In this document: piece by piece, positions 14,888 through 30,852 of the stretch
Position numbering within the stretch: the first letter of the stretch is position 1
Layout: each line of letters begins with the position of its first letter
From: Megachile rotundata
Lineage: Eukaryota > Arthropoda > Insecta > Hymenoptera > Megachilidae
Assembly (NCBI RefSeq): GCF_050947335.1
Contig: NC_134993.1
Location: forward strand, 558,001-622,000
DNA: 64,000 nt
Direction: 5' to 3'
The notes under the pieces: generated by a model
Databases searched by the model: none
Seen by the model: the letters and a program-made list of their open reading frames with translations, nothing else
Told to the model about the DNA's origin: nothing
Position numbers and translations under genes: made by a program

Positions 14888-16308
14888 AATCACCATCACA
14901 CAATCACGATCACACAATCACGATCACACTATCACGATCACACAATCACGACCACACAATCACGATCACACAATCACGATCACACAATCACGATCACACA
15001 ATCACGTTCACACAATCACAAACCCACAATCGCGATCACACGATCACGATCACACAATCACGATCACACAATCACGATCACACAATCACGATCACACAAT
15101 CACGATCACACAATCACCATCACACAATCACAATCACACAATCAAGGTCACACAATGACGATCACACAATCACCATCACACAATCACGATCACACAATCA
15201 CGATCACACAATCACGATCACACAATCGCAAACACACAGTCGCGATCACACGATCACGATCACACAATCACGATCACACAGTCGCGATCACACAATCACA
15301 ATCACACAATCACGATCACACAATCACAATCACAATCACGATCACACCGTCACGATCACACCATCACGATCACACGATCACCATCACACAATCACGATCA
15401 CACAATCACAATCACACAATGACGATCACACCATCACCATCACACAATCACGACCACACAATCACGATCACACAATCACGTTCACACAATCACAAACACA
15501 CAGTCGCGATCACTCGATCACGATCACACAATCACGATCACACAGTCACGATCACACAATCACAATCACACAATCACAATGTCACAATCGCAATCACACA
15601 ATCACAATAACACAATCAGACAATCACACAATCACACAATCACACAATCACGATCACACAATCATGATCACACAATCACGATCACACAATCACGATCACA
15701 CAATCACGATCACACAATCACCATCACACAATCACAATCACACAATCAAGGTCACACAATGACGATCACACAATCACCAGCATACAATCACGACCAGACA
15801 ATCACGATCACACAATCACGTTCACACAATCACAAACACACAGTCGGGATCACACAATCACAATCCCACAATCACGATCACACAATCACGATCACACAAT
15901 CACCATCACACAATCACCATCACACAATCACAATCACACAATGACGATCACACAATCACCATCATACAATCACGACCACACAATCACGATCACACAATCA
16001 CGATCACACAATCACGATCACACAATCACGTTCACACAATCACAAACCCACAATCGCGATCACACGATCACGATCACACAATCACGATCCCACAATCACG
16101 ATCACACAATCACGATCACACAATCACCATCACACAATCACCATCACACAATCACAATCACACAATCAAGGTCACACAATGACGACCACACAATCACCAT
16201 CATACAATCACGACCAGACAATCACGATCACACAATCACTATCACACAATCACTATCACACAATCACGATCACACAATCACGATCACACAATCACGCAGT
16301 CACACTAT

Positions 16309-16374
16309 CACAATCACAATCACAATCACAATCACAATCACAATCACAATCACAATCACAATCACAATCACAAT
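16309..16374 (+). repeat. Hexamer tract (CACAAT)11
   Basis: Eleven CACAAT units follow CGCAGTCACACTAT, the same length as the paralogue at 10763. Confidence 0.95.
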
Positions 16375-16994
16375 CACACAATCACACAATCACAATCCCA
16401 CAATCACAATCACACAATCACAGTCACACAATCACAATCACACAATCACGCAATCACAATCCCACAATCACGATCACACAACCACGATCGCACAGTCACG
16501 ATCACACGATCACGATCACACAATAACAATCACACAATCACAATCACACAATCACGATCACACAATCACCATCACACAATCACCATCACACAATCACGAT
16601 CACACAATCACGATCGCACAATCACAATCACACGATCACGATCACACAATCACGATCACACAGTCACGATCACACAATCACAATCTCACAATCACGATCA
16701 CACAATCACCATCACACAATCACCATCACACAATCACGATCACACAATCACGATCACACTATCACGATCACACAATCACGATCACACAATCACGATCACA
16801 CAATCACGATCACACAATCACTATCACACAATCACAATCACACAACCACAATAACACAATCACAATCACACAGTCACACAATCACAATCACAATCAGACA
16901 ATCACAAACACACAATCACGATCACACAATCACGATCACACAATCACGATCACACAATTACGATCACACAATCACTATCACGCAGTCACACTAT

Positions 16995-17042
16995 CACAAT
17001 CACAATCACAATCACAATCACAATCACAATCACAATCACAAT
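16995..17042 (+). repeat. Hexamer tract (CACAAT)8
   Basis: Eight CACAAT units follow CGCAGTCACACTAT, one fewer than the paralogue at 11449. Confidence 0.95.
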
Positions 17043-18020
17043 CACACAATCACACAATCACAATCCCACAATCACAATCACACAATCACAGTCACACAAT
17101 CACAATCATGCAATCACACAGTCACAATCCCACAATCACGATCACACAATCACGATCGCACAGTCACGACCACACGATCACGATCACACAATCACAATCA
17201 CACAATCACAATCACACAATCACGATCACACAGTCACCATCACACAATTACCATCACACAATCACGATCACACAATCAAAGTCACACAATGACGATCACA
17301 CAATCACCATCACACAATCACGATCACACAATCACAATCACACAATCACGATCACACAATCACGATCACACAATCACAATCACACAATCAACGTCACACA
17401 ATGACGATCACACCATCACCATCACACAATCAGGACCACACAATCACGATCACACAATCACAAACACACAGTCGCGATCACTCGATCACGATCACACAAT
17501 CACGATCACACAGTCACTATCACACAATCACAATCACACAATCACAATATCACAATCGCAATCACACAATCACCATCACACAATCACGATCACACAATCA
17601 CAATCACACAGTCAAGATCACACAATCACAATCTCACAATCACGATCACACAATCACCATCACACAATCACCATCACACAATCACGATCACACAATCACG
17701 ATCACACTATCACGATCACACAATCACGACCACACAATCACGATCACACAATCACGATCACACAATCACGATCACACAATCACGATCACACAATCACGTT
17801 CACACAATCACAAACCCACAATCGCGATCACACGATCACGATCACACAATCACGATCACACAATCACGATCACACAATCACGATCACACAATCACGATCA
17901 CACAATCACCATCACACAATCACAATCACACAATCAAGGTCACACAATGACGATCACACAATCACCATCACACAATCACGATCACACAATCACGATCACA
18001 CAATCACGATCACACAATCA

Positions 18021-18160
18021 CAAACACACAGTCGCGATCACACGATCACGATCACACAATCACGATCACACAGTCGCGATCACACAATCACAAACACACA
18101 GTCGCGATCACACGATCACGATCACACAATCACGATCACACAGTCGCGATCACACAATCA
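18021..18160 (+). repeat. Local 70-bp tandem duplication, inherited pair
   Basis: The 70-bp stretch occurs at 18021-18090 and 18091-18160, exactly 5,540 bp from the pair at 12481-12620. Confidence 0.92.
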
Positions 18161-19198
18161 CAATCACACAATCACGATCACACAATCACAATCACAATCA
18201 CGATCACACCGTCACGATCTCACCATCACGATCACACGATCACCATCACACAATCACGATCACACAATCACAATCACACAATGACGATCACACCATCACC
18301 ATCACACAATCACGACCACACAATCACGATCACACAATCACGTTCACACAATCACAAACACACAGTCGCGATCACTCGATCACGATCACACAATCACGAT
18401 CACACAGTCACGATCACACAATCACAATCACACAATCACAATGTCACAATCGCAATCACACAATCACAATAACACAATCAGACAATCACACAATCACACA
18501 ATCACACAATCACGATCACACAATCATGATCACACAATCACGATCACACAATCACGATCACACAATCACGATCACACAATCACCATCACACAATCACAAT
18601 CACACAATCAAGGTCACACAATGACGATCACACAATCACCAGCATACAATCACGACCAGACAATCACGATCACACAATGACGTTCACACAATCACAAACA
18701 CACAGTCGGGATCACACAATCACAATCCCACAATCACGATCTCACAATCACGATCACACAATCACCATCACACAATCACCATCACACAATCACAATCACA
18801 CAATCAAGGTCACACAATGACGATCACACAATCACCATCATACAATCACGACCACACAATCACGATCACACAATCACGATCACACAATCACGATCACACA
18901 ATCACGTTCACACAATCACAAACCCACAATCGCGATCACACGATCACGATCACACAATCACGATCCCACAATCACGATCACACAATCACGATCACACAAT
19001 CACCATCACACAATCACCATCACACAATCACAATCACACAATCAAGGTCACACAATGACGACCACACAATCACCATCATACAATCACGACCAGACAATCA
19101 CGATCACACAATCACGATCACACAATCACTATCACACAATCACTATCACACAATCACGATCACACAATCACGATCACACAATCACGCAGTCACACTAT

Positions 19199-19246
19199 CA
19201 CAATCACAATCACAATCACAATCGCAATCACAATCACAATCACAAT
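19199..19246 (+). repeat. Hexamer tract, 8 units with one CGCAAT
   Basis: Eight hexamers follow CGCAGTCACACTAT. The fifth reads CGCAAT, so it adds a CpG. It is followed by three more octamers. Confidence 0.93.
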
Positions 19247-20600
19247 CACACAATCACACAATCACACAATCACACAATCACAATCCCACAATCACAATCA
19301 CACAATCACAGTCACACAATCACAATCACACAATCACGCAATCACAATCCCACAATCACGATCACACAACCACGATCGCACAGTCACGATCACACGATCA
19401 CGATCACACAATAACAATCACACAATCACAATCACACAATCACGATCACACAATCACCATCACACAATCACCATCACACAATCACGATCACACAATCACG
19501 ATCGCACAATCACAATCACACGATCACGATCACACAATCACGATCACACAGTCACGATCACACAATCACAATCTCACAATCACGATCACACAATCACCAT
19601 CACACAATCACCATCACACAATCACGATCACACAATCACGATCACACTATCACGATCACACAATCACGATCACACAATCACGATCACACAATCACGATCA
19701 CACAATCACTATCACACAATCACAATCACACAACCACAATAACACAATCACAATCACACAGTCACACAATCACAATCACAATCAGACAATCACAAACACA
19801 CAATCACGATCACACAATCACGATCACACAATCACAATCACACAATCACGATCACACAATCACGATCACACAATCACAATCACACAATCAACGTCACACA
19901 ATGACGATCACACCATCACCATCACACAATCAGGACCACACAATCACGATCACACAATCACAAACACACAGTCGCGATCACTCGATCACGATCACACAAT
20001 CACGATCACAAAGTCACTATCACACAATCACAATCACAATCACACAATCACAATATCACAATCGCAATCACACAATCACCATCACACAATCACGATCACA
20101 CAATCACAATCACACAATCACAATCACACAATCACAATCACACAATCAAGGTCACACAATGACGATCACACAATCACCATCACACAATCACGGTCACACA
20201 ATCACGATCACACAATCACGATCACTCAATCACAATCACAATCACACAATCACAAACACAACGTCGCGATCACACGATCACGATCACACGATCACGATCA
20301 CACGATCACGATCACACAATCACAATCACACAATCAAGGCCACACAATGACGATCACACAATCACCATCACACAATCTCGACCACACAATCACGATCACA
20401 CAATTACGATCACACAATCACGTTCACACAATAACAAACACACAGTCGCGATCACTCGATCACGATCACACAATCACGATCACACAGTCACGATCACACA
20501 ATCACAATCACACAATCACGATCACACAATCACGATCACATAATCACGATCACACAATCACGATCACACAATCACGATCACACAATCACCATCACACAAT

Positions 20601-20834
20601 CACGATCACACAATCACGATCACACAATCACGATCACACAATCACGATCACACAATCACGATCACACAATCACGATCACACAATCACGATCACACAATCA
20701 CGATCACACAATCACGATCACACAATCACGATCACACAATCACGATCACACAATCACGAACACACAATCACGATCACACAATCACGATCACACAATCACG
20801 ATCACACAATCACGATCACACAATCACGATCACA
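20601..20834 (+). repeat. Homogeneous CACACAATCACGAT array
   Basis: About 16-17 nearly perfect consensus 14-mers stand in a row, broken only by one CACGAACAC variant near 20757. The related place near 2215-2330 is shorter, so this looks like a local expansion. Confidence 0.88.
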
Positions 20835-22350
20835 CAATCACAATCACACAATCACAATCACACAATCACAATCACACAATCACAATCACAATCACGACCA
20901 CACAGTCACGAACACACCATCACGATCACACAATCAAGGTCACACAATGACGATCACACAATCACCATCACACAATCACGATCAGACAATCACGACCACA
21001 CAATCACGATCACACAATTACGATCACACAATCACGATCACACAATCACGTTTACACAATCACAAACACACAGTCGCGATCACTCGATCACGATCACACG
21101 ATCACGATCACACAATCACAATCACACAATCAAGGTCACACAATGACGATCACACCATCACCATCACACAATCACGACCACACAATCACGATCACACAAT
21201 CACAATCACACAATCACAATATCACAATCGCAATCACACAATCACAATATCACAATCAGACAATCACACAATCACACAATCACACAATCACGATCACACT
21301 ATCACGATCACACAATCACGATCACACAATCACGATCACACAATCACCATCACACAATCACCATCACACAATCACAATCACACAATCAAGGTCACACAAT
21401 GACGATCACACAATCACCATCACACAATCACGACCACTCAATCACGATAACACAATCACGATCACACAATCACGATCACACAATCACGTTCACACAATCA
21501 CAAACACAGAGTCGCGAACACACGATCACGATCACACAACCACGATCACACAGTCACGATCACACAATCACGATCACACAGTCACGATCACACAATCAGA
21601 GTCGCACAACCACAATCACACAACCACAATCACACAATCACACAGTCACAATCCCACAATCACGACCACACAGTCACGATCACACAATCACAATCACACA
21701 ATCACAATGTCACAATCGCAATCACACAATCACAATAACACAATCAGACAATCACACAATCACACAATCACACAATCACGATCACACAATCATGATCACA
21801 CAATCACGATCACACAATCACGATCACACAATGACGATCACACCATCACCATCACACAATCACGACCACACAATCACAATCACACAACCAAAATCACACA
21901 ATCACAATCACACAATCAATGTCACACAATGACGATCACACAATCACCATCACACAATCTCGACCACACTATCACGATCACACAATCACGATCACACAAT
22001 CACGTTCACACAATCACAAACACACAGTCGCGATCACTCGATCACGATCACACAATCACGATCACACAATCACGAACACTCAATCACAATCACACAATCA
22101 CAAACACACAGTCGCGATCACATGATCACGATCACACGATCACGATCACACAATCACAATCACACAATCACGATCACACAATCACGATCACACAATCACG
22201 ATCACACAAACACGATCACACGATCACAGTCACACAATCACAAACACACAGTCGCGATCACACGATCACGATCACACGATCACGATCACACGATCGCGAT
22301 CACACGATCACGATCACACGATCACGATCACACAATCACAATCACACAAT

Positions 22351-22363
22351 CAAGGCACACAAT
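22351..22363 (+). repeat. 13-bp unit (1-bp deletion), occurrence 1
   Basis: The cassette reads CAAGGCACAC instead of CAAGGTCACAC or CAAGGCCACAC. This is the first parity flip of the window: before it the T of ATC is on even coordinates, after it on odd ones. Confidence 0.93.
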
Positions 22364-23039
22364 GACGATCACACCATCACCATCACACAATCACGACCAC
22401 ACAATCACGATCACACAATCACGATCACACAATCACGTTCACACAATCACAAACACACAGTCGCGATCACTCGATCACGATCACACAATCACGATCACAC
22501 AGTCACTATCACAGAATCACAATCACACAATCACAATATCACAATCGCAATCACACAATCACAATAACACAATCAGACAATCACACAATCACACAATCAC
22601 ACAATCACGATCACACAATCATGATCACACAATCACGATCACACAATCACGATCACACAATCACGATCACACAATCACCATCACACAATCACAATCACAC
22701 AATCAAGGTCACACAATGACGATCACACAATCACGATCACACGATCACAATCACACAATCACAAACACACAGTCGCGATCACACGATCACGATCACACGA
22801 TCACGATCACACGATCGCCATCACACGATCACGATCACACGATCACGATCACACAATCACAATCACACAATCAATGTCACACAATGACGATCACACCATC
22901 ACCATCACACAATCACGACCACACAATCACGATCACACAATCACGATCGCACAATCACGATCACACAATCACAAACACACAGTCGCGATCACACGATCAC
23001 GATCACACAATCACGATCACACAATCACGATCACACAGT

Positions 23040-24020
23040 CACGATCACACAATCACAATCACACAATCACGATCACACAATCACAATCACAATCACGATC
23101 ACACAGTCACGATCACACCATCACGATCACACGATCACCATCACACAATCACGATCACACAATCACAATCACACAATGACGATCACACCATCACCATCAC
23201 ACAATGACGACCACACAATCACGATCACACAATCACGTTCACACAATCACGAACACACAGTCGCGATCACTCGATCACGATCACATAATCACGATCACAC
23301 AGTCACCATCACACAATCACAATCACACAATCACAATGTCACAATCGCAATCACACAATCACAATAACACAATCAGACAATCACACAATCACACAATCAC
23401 ACAATCACGATCACACAATCATGATCACACAATCACGATCACACAATCACGATTACACAATGACGATCACACCATCACCATCACACAATCACGACCACAC
23501 AATCACGATCACACAATCACGATCACACAATCACCATCGCACAATCACGATCACACAATCACGATCACACAATCACGATCACACAATCACGATCACACAG
23601 TCACGATCACACAATCACAATCACACAATCACGATCACACAATCACAATCACAATCACGATCACACAGTCACGATCACACCATCACGATCACACGATCAC
23701 CATCACACAATCACGATCACACAATCACAATCACACAATGACGATCACACCATCACCATCACACAATCACGACCACACAATCACGATCACACAATCACGT
23801 TCACACAATCACGAACACACAGTCGCGATCACTCGATCACGATCACACAATCACGATCACACAGTCACGATCACACAATCACAATCACACAATCACAATG
23901 TCACAATCGCAATCACACAATCACAATAACACAATCAGACAATCACACAATCACACAATCACACAATCACGATCACACAATCATGATCACACAATCACGA
24001 TCACACAATCACGATCACAC
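23040..24020 (+). repeat. 562-bp spaced local duplication
   Basis: About 410 bp from 23040 to 23450 recur at about 23602-24012; matching ATG positions are 23176/23738 and 23336/23898, both 562 bp apart. The copies differ at a few sites, for example CAATGACGACC near 23205 against CAATCACGACC, and CACATAATC near 23284 against CACACAATC. The same module occurs near 50211 and 57328. Confidence 0.82.
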
Positions 24021-26543
24021 AATCACAATCACACAATGACGATCACACCATCACCATTACACAATCACGACCACACAATCACGATCACACAATCACGATC
24101 ACACAATCACCATCGCACAATCACGATCACACAATCACGATCACACAATCACGATCACACAATCACCATCACACAATCACCATCACACAATCACAATCAC
24201 ACAATCAAGGTCACACAATGACGATCACACAATCACCATCATACAATCACGACCAGACAATCACGATCACACAATCACGTTCACACAATCACAAACACAC
24301 AGTCGCGATCACACAATCACAATCCCACAATCGCGATCACACGATCACGATCACACAATCACGATCACGCAATCACGATCACACAATCACGATCACTCAA
24401 TCACAATCACACAATCACAAACACACAGTCGCGATCACACGATCACGATCACACGATCACGATCACACGATCACGATCACACAATCACAATCACACAATC
24501 AAGGCCACACAATGACGATCACACAATCACCATCACACAATCTCGACCACACAATCACGATCACACAGTCACGATCACACAATCACGTTCACACAATAAC
24601 AAACACACAGTCGCGATCACTCGATCACGATCACACAATCACGATCACACAGTCACGATCACACAATCACAATCACACAATCACGATCACACAATCACGA
24701 TCACATAATCACGATCACACAATCACGATCACACAATCACCATCACACAATCACGATCACACAATCACGATCACACAATCACGATCACACAATCACCATC
24801 ACACAATCACAATCACGCAATCAAGGTCACAGAATGACGATCACACAATCACCATCACACAATTACCATCACACAATCACAATCACACAATCACGAGCAC
24901 ACAATCACGATCACACAATCACCATCACACAATCACGATCACACAATCACGATCACACAATCACGATCACACTATCACGATCACACAATCACCGTCACAC
25001 AATCACAATCACACAATCACAATCACAATCACGATAACACAGTCACGATCACACAATCAGAGTCACACAATCACAATCACACAACCACAATCACACAATC
25101 ACACAGTCACAATCCCACAATCACGATCACACAATCACGACCACACAGTCACGATCACACAATCACAATCACACAATCACAATCACACAATCACAATAAC
25201 ACAATCAGACAATCACACAATCACACAATCACACAATCACGATCACACAATCATGATCACACAATCACGATCACACAATCACGATCACACAATCACGATC
25301 ACAAAATCACGATCACACAATCACCATCACACAATCACAATCACACAATCAAGGTCACACAATGACGATCACATAATCACCATCACACAATCACGATCAC
25401 ACAATCACGATCACACAATCACGATCACACAATCACAAACACACAGTCGCCATCACACGATCACGATCACACAATCACGATCACACAGTCGCGATCACAC
25501 AATCACAATCACACAATCACGATCACACAATCACAATCACAATCACGATCACACCGTCACGATCACACCATCGCGATCACACGATCACCATCACACAATC
25601 ACGATCACACAATCACAATCACACAATGACGATCACACCATCACCATCACACAATCACGACCACACAATCACGATCACACAATCACGTTCACACAATCAC
25701 AAACACACAGTCGCGATCACTCGATCACGATCACACAATCACGATCACACAGTCACGATCACACAATCACAATCACACAATCACAATGTCACAATCGCAA
25801 TCACACAATCACAATAACACAATCAGACAATCACACAATCACACAATCACACAATCACGATCACACAATCATGATCACACAATCACGATCACACAATCAC
25901 GATCACACAATCACGATCACACAATCACCATCACACAATCACAATCACACAATCAAGGTCACACAATGACGATCACACAATCACCAGCATACAATCACGA
26001 CCAGACAATCACGATCACACAATCACGTTCACACAATCACAAACACACAGTCGGGATCACACAATCACAATCCCACAATCACGATCACACAATCACGATC
26101 ACACAATCACCATCACACAATCACCATCACACAATCACAATCACACAATCAAGGTCACACAATGACGATCACACAATCACCATCATACAATCACGACCAC
26201 ACAATCACGATCACACAATCACGATCACACAATCACGATCACACAATCACGTTCACACAATCACAAACCCACAATCGCGATCACACGATCACGATCACAC
26301 AATCACGATCCCACAATCACGATCACACAATCACGATCACACAATCACCATCACACAATCACCATCACACAATCACAATCACACAATCAAGGTCACACAA
26401 TGACGACCACACAATCACCATCATACAATCACGACCAGACAATCACGATCACACAATCACGATCACACAATCACTATCACACAATCACTATCACACAATC
26501 ACGATCACACAATCACGATCACACAATCACGCAGTCACACTAT

Positions 26544-26603
26544 CACAATCACAATCACAATCACAATCACAATCACAATCACAATCACAATCACAATCAC
26601 AAT
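26544..26603 (+). repeat. Hexamer tract (CACAAT)10
   Basis: Ten CACAAT units follow CGCAGTCACACTAT; related tracts at 10763 and 16309 have eleven and that at 451 has nine. Confidence 0.94.
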
Positions 26604-27181
26604 CACACAATCACACAATCACAATCCCACAATCACAATCACACAATCACAGTCACACAATCACAATCACACAATCACGCAATGACAATCCCACAATCAC
26701 GATCACACATCCACGATCGCACAGTCACGATCACACGATCACGATCACACAATAACAATCACACAATCACAATCACACAATCACGATCACACAATCACCA
26801 TCACACAATCACCATCACACAATCACGATCACACAATCACGATCGCACAATCACAATCACACGATCACGATCACACAATCACGATCACACAGTCACGATC
26901 ACACAATCACAATCTCACAATCACGATCTCACAATCACCATCACACAATCACCATCACACAATCACGATCACACAATCACGATCACACAATCACGATCAC
27001 ACAATCACTATCACACAATCACAATCACACAACCACAATAACACAATCACAATCACACAGTCACACAATCACAATCACAATCAGACAATCACAAACACAC
27101 AATCACGATCACGCAATCACGATCACACAATCACGATCACACAATTACGATCACACAATCACTATCACGCAGTCACACTAT

Positions 27182-27247
27182 CGCAATCACAATCACAATC
27201 ACAATCACAATCACAATCACAATCACAATCACAATCACAATCACAAT
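27182..27247 (+). repeat. Hexamer tract, 11 units starting CGCAAT
   Basis: One CGCAAT and ten CACAAT follow CGCAGTCACACTAT. Related tracts at 11449 and 16995 have nine and eight units. Confidence 0.94.
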
Positions 27248-27599
27248 CACACAATCACACAATCACAATCCCACAATCACAATCACACAATCACAGTCAC
27301 ACAATCACAATCATGCAATCACACAGTCACAATCCCACAATCACGATCACACAATCACGATCGCACAGTCACGACCACACGATCACGATCACACAATCAC
27401 AATCACACAATCACAATCACACAATCACGATCACACAGTCACCATCACACAATTACCATCACACAATCACGATCACACAATCAAGGTCACACAATGACGA
27501 TCACACAATCACCATCACACAATCACGATCACACAATCACAATCACACAATCACGATCACACAATCACGATCACACAATCACAATCACACAATCAACGT

Positions 27600-29525
27600 C
27601 ACACAATGACGATCACACCATCACCATCACACAATCAGGACCACACAATCACGATCACACAAACACAAACACACAGTCGCGATCACTCGATCACGATCAC
27701 ACAATCACGATCACACAGTCACTATCACACAATCACAATCACACAATCACAATATCACAATCGCAATCACACAATCACCATCACACAATCACGATCACAC
27801 AATCACAATCACACAATCACAATCACACAGTCAAAATCACACAATCACAATCACACAATCAAGGTCACACAATGACGATCACACAATCACCATCACACAA
27901 TCACGGTCACACAATCACGATCACACAATCACGATCACTCAATCACAGTCACAATCACACAATCACAAACACAAAGTCGCGATCACACGATCACGATCAC
28001 ACGATCACGATCACACGATCACGATCACACGATCACGATCACACAATCACAGTCACACAATCAAGGCCACACAATGACGATCACACAATCACCATCACAC
28101 AATCTCGACCACACAATCGCGATCACACAATCACGATCACACAGTCACGTTCACACAATAACAAACACACAGTCGCGATCACTCGATCACGATCACACAA
28201 TCACGATCACACAGTCACGATCACACAATCACAATCACACAATCACGATCACACAATCACGATCACATAATCACGATCACACAATCACGATCACACAATC
28301 ACGATCACACAATCACCATCACACAATCACGATCACACGATCACGATCACACAATCACGATCACACAATCACGATCACACAATCACGATCACACAATCAC
28401 GAACGCACAATCACGATCACACAATCACGATCACACAATCACGATCACACAATCACGATCACACAATCACGATCACACAATCACGATCACACAATCACGA
28501 TCACACAATCACGATCACACAATCACAATCACACAATCACAATCACACAATCACAATCACACAATCACAATCACACAATCACAATCACACAATCACAATC
28601 ACACAATCACAATCACAATCACGACCACACAGTCACGAACACACCATCACGATCACACAATCAAGGTCACACAATGACGATCACACAATCACCATCACAC
28701 AATCACGATCAGACAATCACAATCACACAATCACGATCACACAATCACAATCACACAATCACGATCACACAATCACAATCACACAATCACAAACACACAG
28801 TCGCCATCACACGATCACGATCACACGATCACGATCACACAATCACAATCACACAATCAAGGTCACACAATGACGATCACACCATCACCATCACACAATC
28901 ACGACCACACAATCACGATCACACAATCACGATCACACAATCACGATCACACAATCACGTTCACACAATCACAAACACACAGTCGCGATCACTCGATCAC
29001 GATCACACGACCACGATCACACAATCACAATCACACAATCAAGGTCACACAATGACGATCACACCATCACCATCACACAATCACGACCACACAATCACGA
29101 TCACACAATCACAATCACAATCACGATCACACAGTCACGATCACACCATCACGATCACACGATCACCATCACACAATCACGATCACACAATCACAATCAC
29201 ACAATGACGATCACACCATCACCATCACACAATCACGACCACACAATCACGATCACACAATCACGTTCACACAATCACAAACACACAGTCGCGATCACAC
29301 AATCACAATCCCACAATCACGATCACACAATCACGATCACACAATCACAATCACACAATCACCATCACACAATCACCATCACACAAACACAATCACACAA
29401 TCAAGGTCACACAATGACGATCACACAATCACCATCATACAATCACGACCACACAATCACGATCACACAATCACGATCACACAATCACGATCACACAATC
29501 ACCATCACACAATCACAATCACACA
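27600..29525 (+). repeat. Mosaic region collinear with 1.5-2.8 kb
   Basis: The order of variant modules follows 1525-2806: the ATCAGGACC marker near 27636, the TCACGGTC marker near 27901, the ATCTCGACC marker near 28102, then a homogeneous array and the cassette at 28870, which matches 2621 at 26,249 bp. The homogeneous part is longer than in the first copy. From 29060 to 29525 several CAAGGTCACACAATGACG cassettes follow at short intervals. Confidence 0.75.
28341..28616 (+). repeat. Homogeneous CACGAT then CACAAT array
   Basis: About a dozen CACACAATCACGAT units, one with CACGAACGCACAAT, are followed by about seven CACACAATCACAAT units. The switch from CACGAT to CACAAT copies is sharp, near 28516. 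Confidence 0.85.
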
Positions 29526-30170
29526 ATCAAGGTCACACAATGACGATCACACAATCACCATCACACAATCACGATCACACAATCACGATCACACAATCAC
29601 GATCACACAATCACGTACACACAATCACAAACACACAGTCGCGATCACACGATCACGATCACACAATCACGATCACACAGTCACGATCACACAATCACAA
29701 TCACACAATCACGATCACACAATCACCATCGCACAATCACGATCACACAATCACGATCACACAATCACGATCACACAATCACGATCACACAATCACAGTC
29801 ACACAATCACAATCACACAATCACAACCACAATCACGATCACACAGTCACGATCACACCACCACGATCACACGATCACGATCACACAATCACAATCACAC
29901 AATCGTTATCACACAATCACGATCACACAATCACCATCCCACAATCACCATCACACAATCACCATCACACAATCACAATCATACAATCACAATCACACAA
30001 TCAAGGTCACACAATGACGATCACACAATCACCAGCATACAATCACGACCAGACAATCACGATCACACAATCACGTTCACACAATCACAAACACACAGTC
30101 GAGATCACACAATCACAATCCCACAATCACGATCACACAATCACGGTCACACAATCACAATCACACAATC
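29526..30170 (+). repeat. 0.64-kb block, copy 1 of a 2,453-bp spaced pair
   Basis: It matches 31979-32620. The cassette ATG (29540/31993) and the rare AATCGTTATC marker (29901/32354) are both 2,453 bp apart. Copy 1 reads CACGTACAC near 29614 where copy 2 has CACGTTCAC. A third relative lies near 56050-56450. Confidence 0.85.
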
Positions 30171-30429
30171 ACGATCACACAATCACGATCACACTATCAC
30201 GATCACACAATCACGATAACACAATCACGATCACACAATCACGATCACACAATCACTATCACACAATCAAAATCACACAATCACAATCACACAATCACAA
30301 TCACACAGTCACAAAATCACAATCACAATCAGACAATCACAAACACACAATCACGATCACACAATCACGATCACACAATCACGATCACACAATTACGATC
30401 ACACAATCACAATCACGCAGTCACACTAT

Positions 30430-30483
30430 CACAATCACAATCACAATCACAATCACAATCACAATCACAATCACAATCACAAT
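30430..30483 (+). repeat. Hexamer tract (CACAAT)9
   Basis: Nine CACAAT units follow CGCAGTCACACTAT; the paralogue at 33861 also has nine. Confidence 0.95.
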
Positions 30484-30850
30484 CACACAATCACACAATC
30501 ACAATCCCACAATCACAATCACACAATCACAGTCACACAATCACAATCAGACAATCACACAGTCACAATCCCACATTCACGATCACACAATCACGATCGC
30601 ACAGTCACGATCACACGATCACGATCACACAATCACAATCACACAATCACAATCACACAATCACGATCACACAGTCACCATCACACAATTACCATCACAC
30701 AATCACGATCACACAATCAAGGTCACACAATGACGATCACACAATCACCATCACACAATCACGATCACACAATCACAATCACACAATCACGATCACACAA
30801 TCACGATCACACAATCACAATCACACAATCAAGGTCACACAATGACGATC

Positions 30851-30852
30851 AA
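30851..30852 (+). other. Single-base insertion, parity flip back to even
   Basis: GATCAACACCATC stands where the paralogue at about 34282 has GATCACACCATC. It is the only 1-bp insertion I found. After it the ATC register returns to even coordinates. Confidence 0.92.

Larger units (their letters stand above)
14887..19170 (+). repeat. 4.3-kb higher-order block, copy 2
   Basis: This is the homologue of 9327-13630. Besides length steps of 14 and 6 bp, the base differences I noticed include GATCTCACC near 18218 against GATCACACC, and CAATGACGTTC near 18677 against CAATCACGTTC. Divergence is therefore low. At about 19150 this copy continues to a hexamer tract, while the first copy switched to the ATCTCGACC block. 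Confidence 0.87.
19170..25350 (+). repeat. Mosaic region of rearranged blocks
   Basis: No single long duplication covers this stretch. From 19196 to about 19860 it resembles 10760-11430. From 19901 to about 22340 it is collinear with roughly 1525-3960, with gaps; for example, 21143 matches 2803 at 18,340 bp. Then come AAACACACAGTCGCGATC modules and a 562-bp local duplication. Parts of 21.0-22.9 kb reappear near 54.2-55.6 kb. The first parity-flipping 13-bp unit of the window lies here. Confidence 0.75.
25350..27600 (+). repeat. Third copy of the 9.58-11.86 kb block
   Basis: The spacing to 9583-10980 is 15,767 bp at four check points (9583, 10019, 10395 and 10633) and 15,745 bp at 11861. It lacks the 70-bp doubling present at 12481 and 18021, so it derives from the undoubled form. 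Differences noticed include GTCGCCATC near 25447 and CAATGACAATCCC near 26683. Confidence 0.85.

Noticed and set aside
29901..29910. AATCGTTATC (also at 4351, 8820, 14651, 32354, 36030, 40598, 46170, 51126, 56210, 58243 and 63328) as a protein-binding site
   Set aside because: It is a two-base variant unit spread by block duplication; I know of no matching site and used it only as a marker.
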